NCBI GenBank assembly: GCA_020436935.1
Contig: JAGQWX010000028.1
Span: 1 to 64,000 of the forward strand
DNA length: 64,000 nucleotides
Direction: 5' to 3'
From: Saprospiraceae bacterium
Lineage (GTDB): Bacteria > Bacteroidota > Bacteroidia > Chitinophagales > Saprospiraceae
This document shows positions 44,378 through 53,867 of this stretch, one piece after another. Positions within the stretch are counted from its first letter, which is position 1; the number at the start of each line of letters is the position of its first letter. The position numbers and the translations under genes are program-made. Under the pieces are notes generated by a model. It ran no database searches and was not told the origin of the DNA. It saw only the letters and a list, made by a program, of their open reading frames with translations.

Positions 44378-46582
44378 TTAATTCACAACTTCTGTCATAA
44401 ACTGAATTCTGGCCAGGAAGATTTCTTCAATTGTTATGTCTTCTTCCTTGAGCTCCTCATATGCTTTAAGTACGCTGTCTGAAGATGCCTCGTGGAAGTA
44501 ATCAAAAATCTCTTCCATGATGTCTTCATCGAGGTTGTCTTCGAGGTAGTAGCTGATGTCCAGTTTAGTGCCGCTGTCTACAATTTGATTCATTTCTTCC
44601 AGTAGCTCTTCATACGTGAGGTCAACTGATTTTGCGATATCCTTGAGGGATAGTTTTCTGTCGATACCCTGAATGATGGTCACTTTGTCCTTGCTCTTGT
44701 TGGCTACCTGCTTGATGACAATGTCCTCGGTTCTTTCGATTTCATTGTCTTCAACATACTTTTTGATCATCTCAATGAAGGGCTTACCAAACTTTATAGC
44801 TTTACCTTGACTGATGCCTGAAATGGCTTGCAGGTCCTGGATAGAAATGGGATAAAATGTAGCCATCTCCTGTAGTGCGGGCTCCTGGAAAATGATCCAC
44901 GGCTGAAGGCTGTGGCGCTTGGCCTCTCTTTTCCTGAGGTCCAACAGCATATTCATCAGGTTTTCATCGAGTGAGGCCCCGCCCCCTTCGCCCATGATGA
45001 TGTCATCTCCTTCTGCATCACTGAAATCTCTATTGAGCGGAATGAAAATCTCATAAGGCTTTTCAAGGAAAGCCTTGCCTTTCTCTGATATCTTCAAAAC
45101 TCCATATTGCTCTATTTCCTTCAGGACCAGGTCATTGAGAATGGATTGTCGCACAATGGAGTGCCAGAACAAATCTCCGTCCTCCTGCCCCACCCCAAAG
45201 AGTGGAAGCTTGGTAAAACGGTAATCCTTCATCTCTTTGGTCGCCTTACCTGTGATGAAGTCTATCAGCAACTTGGATGTATAGTTTTCATTGAGCTGTA
45301 GGATGGCTTCCATACACTGGGCCATTTTTTCAGACACTTCAACTTTTTCTTTAGGATGCCGGCAATTGTCGCACATATCATTGCACTTGTCTTCTGTATA
45401 TTCTTCACCAAAGTAGTGGAGCAAGAACTCTCTGCGGCAAGTACTGGTCTCAACGTATGCAATGATCTCGTCCATGAGCTGAGCCCCAAGTTCTCTTTCC
45501 GAAACAGGTTTGTCGCGCAAGAATTTCTCCAGTTTCTGAATGTCTTTGTAAGAATAAAATGCCAGACACTTGCCTTCCAAACCGTCTCTTCCTGCACGAC
45601 CCGTCTCCTGGTAGTAGTTTTCAATACTCTTGGGAATATCATAGTGGATGACAAAGCGCACATCTGGCTTATCGATGCCCATACCAAAAGCAATGGTAGC
45701 TACAATCACGTTGATTTCTTCCATGAGGAAGTCATCCTGGACCTTTGTTCTCGTCTTGGGATCAAGACCTGCATGATAAGGTGCTGCAACAATACCATTG
45801 ACGTTGAGCACTTTGGCTATATCTTCAGTGGTTTTTCTTGCCTGAACGTAGATAATACCACTTTTGCCATTGGCATTGCTCTTGATGTATTGTACAATCT
45901 CCTTGATCGTCTGATCTATCGTATGCTTGGGCCTGATTTCATAATAGAGGTTGTCTCTGTTGAATGAAGAAACAAAGGTATTTGGTCGTTGCATATTGAG
46001 GTTTTTCAATATGTCTGACTGAACTTTCGGTGTTGCTGTCGCCGTGAGTGCCACGATCGGAATGTTTTCACCGATGGCGGTAATCATGGTCCTGATGCGG
46101 CGATATTCAGGGCGGAAATCGTGTCCCCACTCTGAAATACAGTGCGCCTCATCCACTGCTACAAACGATATATTGGTTTGTTTGAAGAATTCTATGTTTT
46201 CATCCTTGGTCAAGGTTTCCGGAGCCACAAAAAGCATTTTTGTAGTCCCTGCCGTAATGGCTTCCTTCACTTCCCTCATCTGCGTCTTGTTAAGAGAAGA
46301 ATTAAGGAAAGAAGCCAAATCGTCACTTTGACTGTATCCCCTGATTGAATCCACCTGGTTTTTCATCAGAGCGATGAGCGGTGAAATGATCAAAGCCGTG
46401 CCCGGCAACAACAAGGCCGGCAATTGATAACAAAGAGACTTGCCTCCGCCTGTTGGCATGATAACAAATGTATCTCTGCCTTCTATTACACTTTCGATGA
46501 TGTTTTTCTGATCCCCCTTAAACTTATCGAATCCAAAGTATTCTTTTAGGGATTTCTCCAGATTCAACTCCTTCACTTCCAT
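44378..46582 (-). CDS. recQ: ATP-dependent DNA helicase RecQ
   Basis: A RecQ-family 3'-5' helicase of 734 residues. It shows the Walker A motif PTGGGKSLCYQLPA, the DEAH box FVAVDEAHCISEWGHDFRPEY, motif IV/V sequences SFNRDNLYYEIR and YHAGLDPKTR, and motif VI QETGRAGRDG. Cysteines for the zinc-binding region follow in CRREFLLHYFGEEYTEDKCNDMCDNC. A winged helix and an HRDC-like domain occupy the C-terminal third. Family length is about 600-730, so it is long because of an extra tail after the HRDC domain. The ATG at 46582 is used; aroQ follows nine bases after the stop. Confidence 0.96.
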   Translation of the reverse strand: MEVKELNLEKSLKEYFGFDKFKGDQKNIIESVIEGRDTFVIMPTGGGKSLCYQLPALLLPGTALIISPLIALMKNQVDSIRGYSQSDDLASFLNSSLNKTQMREVKEAITAGTTKMLFVAPETLTKDENIEFFKQTNISFVAVDEAHCISEWGHDFRPEYRRIRTMITAIGENIPIVALTATATPKVQSDILKNLNMQRPNTFVSSFNRDNLYYEIRPKHTIDQTIKEIVQYIKSNANGKSGIIYVQARKTTEDIAKVLNVNGIVAAPYHAGLDPKTRTKVQDDFLMEEINVIVATIAFGMGIDKPDVRFVIHYDIPKSIENYYQETGRAGRDGLEGKCLAFYSYKDIQKLEKFLRDKPVSERELGAQLMDEIIAYVETSTCRREFLLHYFGEEYTEDKCNDMCDNCRHPKEKVEVSEKMAQCMEAILQLNENYTSKLLIDFITGKATKEMKDYRFTKLPLFGVGQEDGDLFWHSIVRQSILNDLVLKEIEQYGVLKISEKGKAFLEKPYEIFIPLNRDFSDAEGDDIIMGEGGGASLDENLMNMLLDLRKREAKRHSLQPWIIFQEPALQEMATFYPISIQDLQAISGISQGKAIKFGKPFIEMIKKYVEDNEIERTEDIVIKQVANKSKDKVTIIQGIDRKLSLKDIAKSVDLTYEELLEEMNQIVDSGTKLDISYYLEDNLDEDIMEEIFDYFHEASSDSVLKAYEELKEEDITIEEIFLARIQFMTEVVN

Positions 46583-46853
46583 TTTTTATATGTTAATTGA
46601 TTTCATTGCGCTGATAAATATTTACTATGTCTCCGGATAATTAAAATATAACAGGACTACACTTTATCAACAATATACTATTAAACTAAAGATATCAAAT
46701 CGCTAGAATATTCTCATAAAATTTTGTCATTTATTTATTAACAAAATAAAATTTTCAATGTTTTTTAAGAATTATTTGCAATTTGAGGCAAAAAATAACG
46801 AATTTTCCGGAGTATTTATCATCTTTCTTCTAAAAATATTATAATTATTTTTG

Positions 46854-47810
46854 ATGTTAAATGTTGTAAAGCGGGTTTTGGCCCAAGAAGCTGAGGCCTT
46901 GAAAAACATATCAGTCCATCCCCCAAAAGGCCTTGAAGAAGCACTGGATATCCTTTGGAAATGCAAAGGCCGAGTAGTGGTGAGCGGTGTTGGAAAAAGT
47001 GCTTTGATTGGTCAAAAGATGGTAGCTACCTTCAACAGCACGGGCACCCCATCTCTTTTCATCCATGCAGCAGATGCACTTCATGGAGACCTCGGAGCCA
47101 TTGGTCAAACTGATGTGATCGTCCTGCTTTCCAAGAGTGGAGACACAGACGAACTCAAAGCTTTGGTACCCATACTCCAGGCCATGGATATCAGCATCAT
47201 TGCCATCACTTGCGCAGAGGGTTCGTTTCTCGCAAGACAATCAAATGCAGCCATCATACTCCACATGGAAGAAGAAGCTGACCCTAATAATCTTGCACCA
47301 ACGGTGAGCACCCTGCTACAACTGGCGATTGGCGACGCACTCGCTATTGCACTTTTGGAAGAAAGAGGCTTCACTAAGGAACATTTTGCCAAGTTCCATC
47401 CTGGAGGAAATCTGGGAAAACAACTCTACACCAGAGTGGAAGAACTGATGCATACGATGCTCATTCCCTTTTCTCACGCCGGAGATCCACTGGCAAAGGT
47501 CATCAACGATATTTCTGCCGGTAAACTTGGTGCTACGGCAATCCTTACTGAAAACCAGCGCGTTGCTGGTCTCATCACAGACGGCGACCTCAGAAGGCTT
47601 TTACTCAGACAGGACATTGACCTCAAAAAAATATCTGCTGAGGACATCATGACTTCCAGCCCAAAGACGGTCCGGCAAGATGCTATGGCCATCGAAGCTT
47701 TCAACCTTATGCGCAAGCACAGCATTACCCAGCTGCCAGTAGTCAATGCAGATCATAAATATGTTGGCATTATTCACATCCATGATTTGCTCAGGGAAGG
47801 ATTTTGTTGA
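46854..47810 (+). CDS. kdsD: D-arabinose 5-phosphate isomerase (KpsF/KdsD type)
   Basis: This isomerase converts ribulose 5-phosphate to arabinose 5-phosphate, the precursor of Kdo in lipopolysaccharide. A SIS domain comes first (about 35-170: VVVSGVGKSALIGQKMVATFNSTG, VIVLLSKSGDTDELKAL, the latter a classical sugar-phosphate loop). Two CBS domains follow (about 200-318). The 318 residues match the KdsD/KpsF length. The start is the ATG at 46854, with a TTG just before it also in frame. A small membrane protein gene follows 26 bases later. Confidence 0.93.
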   Translation: MLNVVKRVLAQEAEALKNISVHPPKGLEEALDILWKCKGRVVVSGVGKSALIGQKMVATFNSTGTPSLFIHAADALHGDLGAIGQTDVIVLLSKSGDTDELKALVPILQAMDISIIAITCAEGSFLARQSNAAIILHMEEEADPNNLAPTVSTLLQLAIGDALAIALLEERGFTKEHFAKFHPGGNLGKQLYTRVEELMHTMLIPFSHAGDPLAKVINDISAGKLGATAILTENQRVAGLITDGDLRRLLLRQDIDLKKISAEDIMTSSPKTVRQDAMAIEAFNLMRKHSITQLPVVNADHKYVGIIHIHDLLREGFC

Positions 47811-47836
47811 TATTTGGACCATAATACATTTTCAAT

Positions 47837-48130
47837 ATGCCTCTTTTAATTATAGTAGCTCTTGCCTTTCTTGCCATGCTGATACTCAATGTTTATTTCA
47901 GAGTAAAGGTGCTTGGGTACTACAAAGCCCTTGTAAAAAATGAAGTACAGTTTGACATTAAGGATTTGCTGGATACCAAAAAATTAAAAAATGAAGTGGT
48001 GCCAAAATATCCCCATATGGAAAACGAGATCATAAAGTTTTCAACAAACATCCGGAATTCGATTCTATTGGCCTTCGGTATGATTGTACTCATCGCATTG
48101 TGCTGGAGCATTTTGTATCTTACGAGTTAG
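47837..48130 (+). CDS. Small membrane protein, two transmembrane segments
   Basis: A protein of 97 residues with hydrophobic segments at about residues 3-22 and 75-95 and a charged stretch between them (DIKDLLDTKKLKNEVVPKYPH). No family is recognised by eye. It lies 26 bases downstream of the arabinose-5-phosphate isomerase gene and upstream of a lipoprotein and a sugar-phosphate transferase, so it is probably part of a cell-envelope operon. Function unknown. Confidence 0.62.
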   Translation: MPLLIIVALAFLAMLILNVYFRVKVLGYYKALVKNEVQFDIKDLLDTKKLKNEVVPKYPHMENEIIKFSTNIRNSILLAFGMIVLIALCWSILYLTS

Positions 48131-48164
48131 ATATCCATATCAAAAATATACTTGTCCCCAGCCT

Positions 48165-49085
48165 ATGTTTCCTGATAAATTACCTATACTTGTATCCATA
48201 TTTAACCAAATTAACTCATTGAATTTGCTGGTTAGAAACCCGCTATACTTATATCTCTTGTTGATCGGCTCCATTAGCTCTTGTTCACTACTTCCACCCG
48301 AAGAGGCCAGTTTTGGTTATTTGGAAATTCCCAATGTTTCGCTTCAAACTACTCCATCAGCCGGATACCCGAGCCATGCCATAAAAGATATCTGGGTCTA
48401 TGCCGATGGTGAAGATTTGGGAGTATATACTGTACCGGCAACCATACCTGTTTTATCGGCCGGGGAGCCAAAAAGATTTCAGGTGAGGGGTGGTGTCAAA
48501 GTCAATGGCAACAACGCGACCTCGAGAGAATATCCTTTCTACAATGAGGTCATTCTCAATGAAGTTGTAGGTGAGGACCAGAATATATCCAGAAATATCA
48601 ATTTCACCTATAAGCCGGAAGCAGTATTTGATCTGGTTGAAGACTTTGAGTCGGGCAATCAGTTTGATAGTGAAATTGACGGAGATGCTCAGACTTTCGT
48701 ACAGCGTGTTACCGGGGAGAGCCCTTATGGCAACCATTGCGGTTACATCCATCTCAGTGGAGACAATGATGCCATTGAAGTCAGCCATTCTGCATCATTC
48801 CCCAACAGCAACAATAAACAAGGTGCAGTATTCCTGGAGTTTGATTATAAATGCGATGAAAAGATATTTGTGGGTACCATATTGGAAGAAGGCGGTCTGT
48901 TGGTAAAAGATTATAAAATACTGGTAACAGAAACGGATACCTGGAAAAAGTTTTACCTTGACCTGACTGAAGAAATCAGCAAATCAAGTGTCATTAAGTA
49001 TAAAGTTGTATTTTCATCTACCCTCATTTCAGGGGGAACTGAGGCCAATATTTATCTGGACAATATAAAACTCATACATTTCTAA
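48165..49085 (+). CDS. Lipoprotein of unknown function upstream of a sugar-phosphate transferase
   Basis: The ATG at 48165 gives a leader ending in a lipobox (LLLIGSISSC, with Cys about 40 residues in). That is long for a signal peptide, so a TTG or similar start just before LLVRNPLYLY, near 48223, is also possible. The mature part of about 265 residues is beta-rich and contains GVYTVPATIPVLSAG and a concanavalin-like or jelly-roll pattern in GAVFLEFDYKCDEKIFVGT and ANIYLDNIKLIHF. It has no catalytic residues that I recognise. The stop is followed immediately by the ATG of the next gene. The long leader makes the start uncertain. Confidence 0.65.
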   Translation: MFPDKLPILVSIFNQINSLNLLVRNPLYLYLLLIGSISSCSLLPPEEASFGYLEIPNVSLQTTPSAGYPSHAIKDIWVYADGEDLGVYTVPATIPVLSAGEPKRFQVRGGVKVNGNNATSREYPFYNEVILNEVVGEDQNISRNINFTYKPEAVFDLVEDFESGNQFDSEIDGDAQTFVQRVTGESPYGNHCGYIHLSGDNDAIEVSHSASFPNSNNKQGAVFLEFDYKCDEKIFVGTILEEGGLLVKDYKILVTETDTWKKFYLDLTEEISKSSVIKYKVVFSSTLISGGTEANIYLDNIKLIHF

Positions 49086-50510
49086 ATGTCGAAAAATAAG
49101 ATCCATAATGGCCTTCTGATTTACAAGACTGCAGACTTTATTGCTGCTGCCCTGGCCTGGATGTTGTTTTTCATCCTTAGAAAACAAAGTGAGAATCCTG
49201 CGGCGAGTTTCACACGGTTTTTTGAAGATCAAAAGCTGTATTCAGGCTTGTTGCTCATCCCGGTGTTCTGGCTTTTGCTGTATCACATATTTGATAAGTA
49301 CAAGGATTTGTACCGATATTCTCGTCTGGAAGTCATTAAGCGGACGCTCATCATCTCATTTTTTGGCTCACTGATCCTCTTTTTTGTAGTCATTGTTGAC
49401 GATACCATCATCAACAACCGTACTTATCTCAGATCATTTATGAGGCTGTTTTTTCTTCATTTTTTCATTACCTCGGTAATAAGAATGATCATATTGACCA
49501 GTGCAGCCCGGCGTTTGAGAAGAGGAGAGGTTTCCTACCGGACCCTGATCATCGGTGGGGATAAAAATGCAGTTGAACTGTATGATGAAATTTCCAACAG
49601 GCCTTATAGTCTTGGACACAATTTTGTAGGATTTATTGACAGCAATGGGAATAGCAATAATCTCCTGGAAAGTAAACTGCCACTGTTGGGAAAACTAGCG
49701 GACCTCTCTCAAATCATCCAGGAAAAAGACATACAGGAAGTCATCATAGCGGTCGAAACATCTGAGCACAACAAAATCAAACAAATCCTTGATGACCTTT
49801 ATGACTTTTCAGAAAAACTGCTGATCAAAGTAATTCCGGATATGTACGACATCATGCTTGGCACTGTAAAAATGAACCATGTCTATGGCGCGGTTTTGAT
49901 AGAGATCGAGCAAGAACTCATTCCTCAATGGGAAAAAGTCGTGAAGCGTATTATGGACATAGGGGTAAGTATCATCGCCTTAATCATCTTATCACCGGTG
50001 ATCATTTATCTGATGATCAGGGTGCGGTCGTCCAGCCCTGGTCCCATTTTTTATGGCCAGGAGAGAGTTGGACTTGGAAGCCGGCCTTTCAAAATATTTA
50101 AGTTTAGAACCATGTACATCGATGCGGAAAATACAGGACCCCAGTTGTCCCACGAACACGATCCGCGGGTAACCCCAATCGGAAGAATTCTGCGAAAGTA
50201 CCGGCTGGATGAAATTCCTCAGTTCTTCAATGTGTTGAAAGGAGATATGTCTTTGGTGGGTCCAAGACCTGAAAGAAGATTTTATATAGATCAGATCATG
50301 AAAGAAGCACCCCACTATAAGCACCTGCTCAAAGTCAGGCCGGGCATCACATCCTGGGGCATGGTCAAATACGGATATGCTTCCAATTTGCAGCAAATGA
50401 TCCAAAGGTTGAAATTCGACATTCTTTATATTGAAAACATGAGCCTCAGCCTTGATTTTAAAATCATTTTCTATACACTTGCTGTATTGATACAAGGAAA
50501 AGGCAAATAA
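49086..50510 (+). CDS. Undecaprenyl-phosphate sugar phosphotransferase (WcaJ-like)
   Basis: A polyprenyl phosphate sugar-1-phosphate transferase that starts an exopolysaccharide or O-antigen unit on the lipid carrier. N-terminal membrane segments (about 15-130) are followed by a Rossmann-type middle part (RTLIIGGDKNAVELYDEI). The conserved catalytic domain (about 280-474) has KRIMDIGVSIIALIILSPV, then PGPIFYGQERVGLGSRPFKIFKFRTM, then GRILRKYRLDEIPQFFNVLKGDMSLVGPRPE. It starts at the first base after the previous stop. The sugar, glucose or galactose, is unknown. Confidence 0.94.
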   Translation: MSKNKIHNGLLIYKTADFIAAALAWMLFFILRKQSENPAASFTRFFEDQKLYSGLLLIPVFWLLLYHIFDKYKDLYRYSRLEVIKRTLIISFFGSLILFFVVIVDDTIINNRTYLRSFMRLFFLHFFITSVIRMIILTSAARRLRRGEVSYRTLIIGGDKNAVELYDEISNRPYSLGHNFVGFIDSNGNSNNLLESKLPLLGKLADLSQIIQEKDIQEVIIAVETSEHNKIKQILDDLYDFSEKLLIKVIPDMYDIMLGTVKMNHVYGAVLIEIEQELIPQWEKVVKRIMDIGVSIIALIILSPVIIYLMIRVRSSSPGPIFYGQERVGLGSRPFKIFKFRTMYIDAENTGPQLSHEHDPRVTPIGRILRKYRLDEIPQFFNVLKGDMSLVGPRPERRFYIDQIMKEAPHYKHLLKVRPGITSWGMVKYGYASNLQQMIQRLKFDILYIENMSLSLDFKIIFYTLAVLIQGKGK

Positions 50511-50516
50511 AACAAA

Positions 50517-52124
50517 ATGACCAACCGAGACATTGCCAAAAAATTTCAGCTCCTGGGCAACATCATGGATCTCCATGACGAAAATACCTTCAAAATAAGG
50601 TCCTATCTCAATGCCTACAACGTATTGAGGAAGCTCGTGGACCCCATCAGCGAAATGGACCTGAATGAACTCAAAAGTCTGCAGGGTGTTGGTGCTGCCA
50701 TTGCCGACAAGATCGAACAACTCCTCACCACCGGCCACATCAAAACTTTGGATAAGTACCTGGAGATCACGCCTGAAGGAGTGGTGGAAATGCTCGGTAT
50801 CCGCGGACTTGGCCCCAAAAAAATCAAAACCATCTGGAAAGACCTGGAGATCACTTCTCCCGGCGAACTGCTGCTCGCTTGCAATGAAAACAGGCTCGTC
50901 GCTGCTAAAGGCTTTGGCTTGAAAACACAGGAAGACATAAAGCAGAAGCTTGAGTATCATGCTGATAGTCAGGGTAAATTTCTCTATGCACACGTCATTG
51001 AAGAAGCACGAAAACTTTTGGATAATATGCAGACCGTGTATCCGGACGCTGGTGCAGTTCTCGTAGGTAGTCTGAGCGTTCAGGAACCAATAGTCGAGGG
51101 CATCGAGGTTTTGGTGAAGGATGTTTCTGGCATCGATAAGGCTGCTGTTGGTATTGCCATCGATGAAGAATCAGGTAAAGAGTCTTTTGGGGCTTATCCT
51201 GTAAGCTTCTACAGTGGAGGTATTAACATTGGGCTTGAAAGCATCAGACTTACCTCTTCGTCAACATTCTTCTCTGCCTTGAAAGTTGACGAAAGTCAAA
51301 TATTTTCCTCAGAGGAAGAAGTTTTTCAAAAATCCTCATATCCATGGCATCCGCCTTTCCTGAGGCATGCCATTCCTTTGACGACCATTCCCGGCATCAT
51401 CGCTGTTGAAGACATCAAAGGCATCATCCACAACCACTCAACGTATAGTGATGGACTGCACACACTGGAAGAGATGGCCAAAAAATGTCTGGAGTCGGGT
51501 TATGAATATTTTGTCATTTCAGACCATAGTAAATCTGCAGGATACGCACAAGGGCTTTCTATAGAACGGGTAGAAATGCAATGGCGGGAAATTGAGACTT
51601 TGAACCAAAAGCTTAGGCCTTTCAAAATATTCAAGAGTATAGAAAGTGACATCCTGGTCGACGGTAGTCTGGACTATCCCGATGATATTTTGTCTGGGTT
51701 TGATCTGGTCATTGCCAGCGTGCATTCTTCATTGAACATGGACATCGATAGAGCGACTGCGCGATTGATAAAGGCAATCGAACATCCGGCAACTCGCATT
51801 CTTGGACATCCCACCGGAAGGTTACTGCTCGGCAGAAAAGGATATCCGCTCCATTGGGATAAAATTATGGATGCTTGTGCAGCAAATGGTGTCGTCATCG
51901 AACTCAATGCCAATCCTCAGCGACTGGACATGGATTATTCACTGATTGGGTCGGCTCTGGATAAAGGCATCCTGATCTCCATTAATCCTGATGCCCATTC
52001 GACCTCTCAGATTGCATTGGTCAAATACGGTGTCCTGGCTGCTCAAAAGGCCGGACTAAGCCCTGAACAATGTTTAAGTGCCTTCACTCTGGAGCAATTT
52101 GAGCGTTGGCTTACTTCCAAATGA
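50517..52124 (+). CDS. polX: PolX-like protein with degenerate polymerase core and intact PHP domain
   Basis: The product has the layout of PolX: N-terminal helix-hairpin-helix region (about 1-110: LQGVGAAIADKIEQL, IRGLGPKKIKTIW), a polymerase X core (about 150-290), and a C-terminal PHP domain (about 300-535). The PHP metal motifs are intact: HNHSTYSDG, ISDHSKSAGYA, ASVHS, LGHPTGRLLLGR and INPDAHS. The core is not. Where family members have GSxRR and DxD, this reads GSLSV and GIE (residues 184-197), and the later VDL is IGL. All three catalytic aspartates are therefore missing. DNA synthesis is unlikely, while nuclease or phosphoesterase activity may remain. The gene is seven bases after the previous stop. 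Confidence 0.88.
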   Translation: MTNRDIAKKFQLLGNIMDLHDENTFKIRSYLNAYNVLRKLVDPISEMDLNELKSLQGVGAAIADKIEQLLTTGHIKTLDKYLEITPEGVVEMLGIRGLGPKKIKTIWKDLEITSPGELLLACNENRLVAAKGFGLKTQEDIKQKLEYHADSQGKFLYAHVIEEARKLLDNMQTVYPDAGAVLVGSLSVQEPIVEGIEVLVKDVSGIDKAAVGIAIDEESGKESFGAYPVSFYSGGINIGLESIRLTSSSTFFSALKVDESQIFSSEEEVFQKSSYPWHPPFLRHAIPLTTIPGIIAVEDIKGIIHNHSTYSDGLHTLEEMAKKCLESGYEYFVISDHSKSAGYAQGLSIERVEMQWREIETLNQKLRPFKIFKSIESDILVDGSLDYPDDILSGFDLVIASVHSSLNMDIDRATARLIKAIEHPATRILGHPTGRLLLGRKGYPLHWDKIMDACAANGVVIELNANPQRLDMDYSLIGSALDKGILISINPDAHSTSQIALVKYGVLAAQKAGLSPEQCLSAFTLEQFERWLTSK

Positions 52125-52260
52125 TATTTTGATAAAAGAATATTACCTGATTTATAAAAAGTAGCTTAATTTAAGCTATCCATAAACATTCCGGCGTTGC
52201 TGCTGTCTATAGCTTGGATGGTTAACATACTGCAGGGAATGGATAAAACTGGCGTTGGTT

Positions 52261-52483
52261 ATACTGCTCAGAATATGGAATGTCTATTTTGCATGTGATG
52301 ATAAAATGGATCAGATCGAGATGAAGCCCGTTAAAAAGTCGTCGCAAACGACTTTAGGGCTGAACTGGGACCGCCGCGTCCCAGCTACTTTACATCTCAG
52401 TGGTACCTCCAGCGAGTATTTGTAACGAAGATATGGTACATTTTAGCAGCATGGAAGTGGACAATTCTATTTCCGGGCAGTAT
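52261..52483. repeat. Palindromic intergenic element, copy C (with nested insert)
   Basis: This 223-bp copy begins ATACTGCTCAGAATATGGA and ends TTTCCGGGCAGTAT, whose reverse complement begins ATACTGCCCGG, so the ends are inverted repeats. The right part matches copy B closely, with GGTACCTCCAGCGAG and CATGGAAGTGGACAATTC. Relative to copy B it carries an extra stretch of about 75 bp in the middle with two further hairpins (see findings). It ends 27 bases before the ATG of the siroheme gene. Confidence 0.75.
52325..52383. repeat. Nested double hairpin inside copy C
   Basis: The first hairpin has AGCCC at 52325-52329 pairing with GGGCT at 52357-52361 and an inner stem AAAGTCGT (52335-52342) with ACGACTTT (52348-52355). 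The second has TGGGAC (52366-52371) with GTCCCA (52378-52383). Neither occurs in copies B or D. No T run follows, so neither is a simple terminator. Confidence 0.6.
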
Positions 52484-52510
52484 AACTCTGAAATAAAAGG
52501 AAAAATCACA

Positions 52511-53101
52511 ATGGAACATTCTGAAAAAAACTTATTATATCCTGTTTTTTTAAGGCTGGACAAACTCAAAATACTGATTGTAGGCGCTGGGGAAGTCGGA
52601 GAGGAAAAAATGAATTTCCTATTGAAAAGCAGCCCAAACGCTCATATAACCATCGTCGCAACATGGGTTGGTGAAGCTGTCAATGAAATCATCGCTGCGT
52701 TCCCGGAAAGCGATATTAAAATCAATATCAAAGAAGTAGAAGAGACGGATGTGATCGGTCAGGACATCGTTGTAGCTGCCACTTGTTTTGAAGAAGTCAA
52801 TAAAAATGTCCATAGGTGGGCGAAGAAGCACGGAAAACTCATCAATGTTGCTGATACACCTGATTTATGCGATTTTTATATGGGTTCAATTGTTAGCAAA
52901 GGAGACCTCAAAATCGCTATATCTACCAATGGCAAATCACCTACCTTTTCCAAAAGACTTCGGCAATATCTGGAAAGTATACTTGATGACGACACCTCCG
53001 ATTTGATAGAAAACCTCCACAAGATCAGGGACAAAATGGATGTCGATTTTAAAGCGAAAGTGCGTGAGCTCAACAAACTCACAGAGAAATTACTTGAATA
53101 A
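52511..53101 (+). CDS. Precorrin-2 dehydrogenase / sirohydrochlorin ferrochelatase (siroheme synthase N-terminal type)
   Basis: The ATG at 52511 is chosen because the upstream open frame is only translated repeat. The protein of 196 residues has a Rossmann-type NAD-binding start (LRLDKLKILIVGAGEVGEEKMNFLL), the pattern VAATCFEEVNKNVHRWA, and NVADTPDLCDFYMGSIVSKGDLKIAISTNGKSP, as in CysG N-terminal and Met8p-type enzymes. It would oxidise precorrin-2 and insert iron to give siroheme for sulfite or nitrite reductase. The uroporphyrin methyltransferase part is absent. The pseudouridine synthase gene starts just after the stop. Confidence 0.85.
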   Translation: MEHSEKNLLYPVFLRLDKLKILIVGAGEVGEEKMNFLLKSSPNAHITIVATWVGEAVNEIIAAFPESDIKINIKEVEETDVIGQDIVVAATCFEEVNKNVHRWAKKHGKLINVADTPDLCDFYMGSIVSKGDLKIAISTNGKSPTFSKRLRQYLESILDDDTSDLIENLHKIRDKMDVDFKAKVRELNKLTEKLLE

Positions 53102-53103
53102 AT

Positions 53104-53820
53104 TTGGAATTTGAAGTACTCTATATCGACGATTATATTGTAGCCATCAACAAACCTTTTGGCTATTTGGTCCATCGTACAGATTTGGATGAAGAGCAGG
53201 ATCTGGTTCTTGTAAAAATTCTATCAGAACATTTTGGGAAAAAAGTATACTCTGTTCACAGGCTGGACAAAAAAACGACAGGCGTGATCCTGTTTTCATT
53301 TGATAGGGAAATTGTCAAAATACTGCACAGGGAATTCAGAAAACGAATGGTAAAAAAAACCTACCTGGCAGTAGTAAAAGGTGCGCCGGCAAGAAAAGGC
53401 GAAATAGAGTCACTACTCACCAATGTCAGTGGTGAAATTCAATGGGCTTTGACCAGGTTTGAGTTGATAGAGAAAATTGACACTTCCAACTCTATTCCCC
53501 CCAAGTTTCCGGCAAATCATTACTCATTGTTGAAACTTTTTCCTTACACAGGAAGAATGCACCAGTTACGTAAACATCTGGCCTCCATATACCATCCCAT
53601 TATAGGGGACAGAACACACGGCAGCTTGAAACAAAATGCCTTCTTTTATGATCACTTCGATTTTAATGAGATGCTATTGCATGCCAGCAATATTTCATTC
53701 CTGCATCCTGTGAATGGTGAAGTGGTTTCATTGAGTGCAAAGCTCGGCGATGAATTTCTGAGAATGCTTTATGTAATGGGGTTTGATCATGATAATACGA
53801 AAGACATCGTCTTTTTTTGA
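53104..53820 (+). CDS. truC: tRNA pseudouridine synthase, TruC-like
   Basis: A pseudouridine synthase of the RsuA/RluA superfamily with 238 residues. The catalytic aspartate lies in YSVHRLDKKTTGVILFSF; other motifs are KKTYLAVVKG, PYTGRMHQLRKHLASIYHPIIGD, and LLHASNISFLHP. TruC modifies U65 of tRNA. Only a TTG at 53104, two bases after the previous stop, gives the full N terminus (MEFEVLYIDDYIVAINKPFG), because no upstream ATG fits. The coupling to the siroheme gene suggests a shared transcript without an obvious link in function. Confidence 0.85.
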   Translation: MEFEVLYIDDYIVAINKPFGYLVHRTDLDEEQDLVLVKILSEHFGKKVYSVHRLDKKTTGVILFSFDREIVKILHREFRKRMVKKTYLAVVKGAPARKGEIESLLTNVSGEIQWALTRFELIEKIDTSNSIPPKFPANHYSLLKLFPYTGRMHQLRKHLASIYHPIIGDRTHGSLKQNAFFYDHFDFNEMLLHASNISFLHPVNGEVVSLSAKLGDEFLRMLYVMGFDHDNTKDIVFF

Positions 53821-53867
53821 CTTTGAGTAAATCTTTGATACCTTCAATTCGTTAATCGTTATATAAA

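Noticed and set aside
52400-52510. Upstream extension of the siroheme gene
   Set aside because: The extra residues come from repeat copy C; a good ATG exists at 52511.
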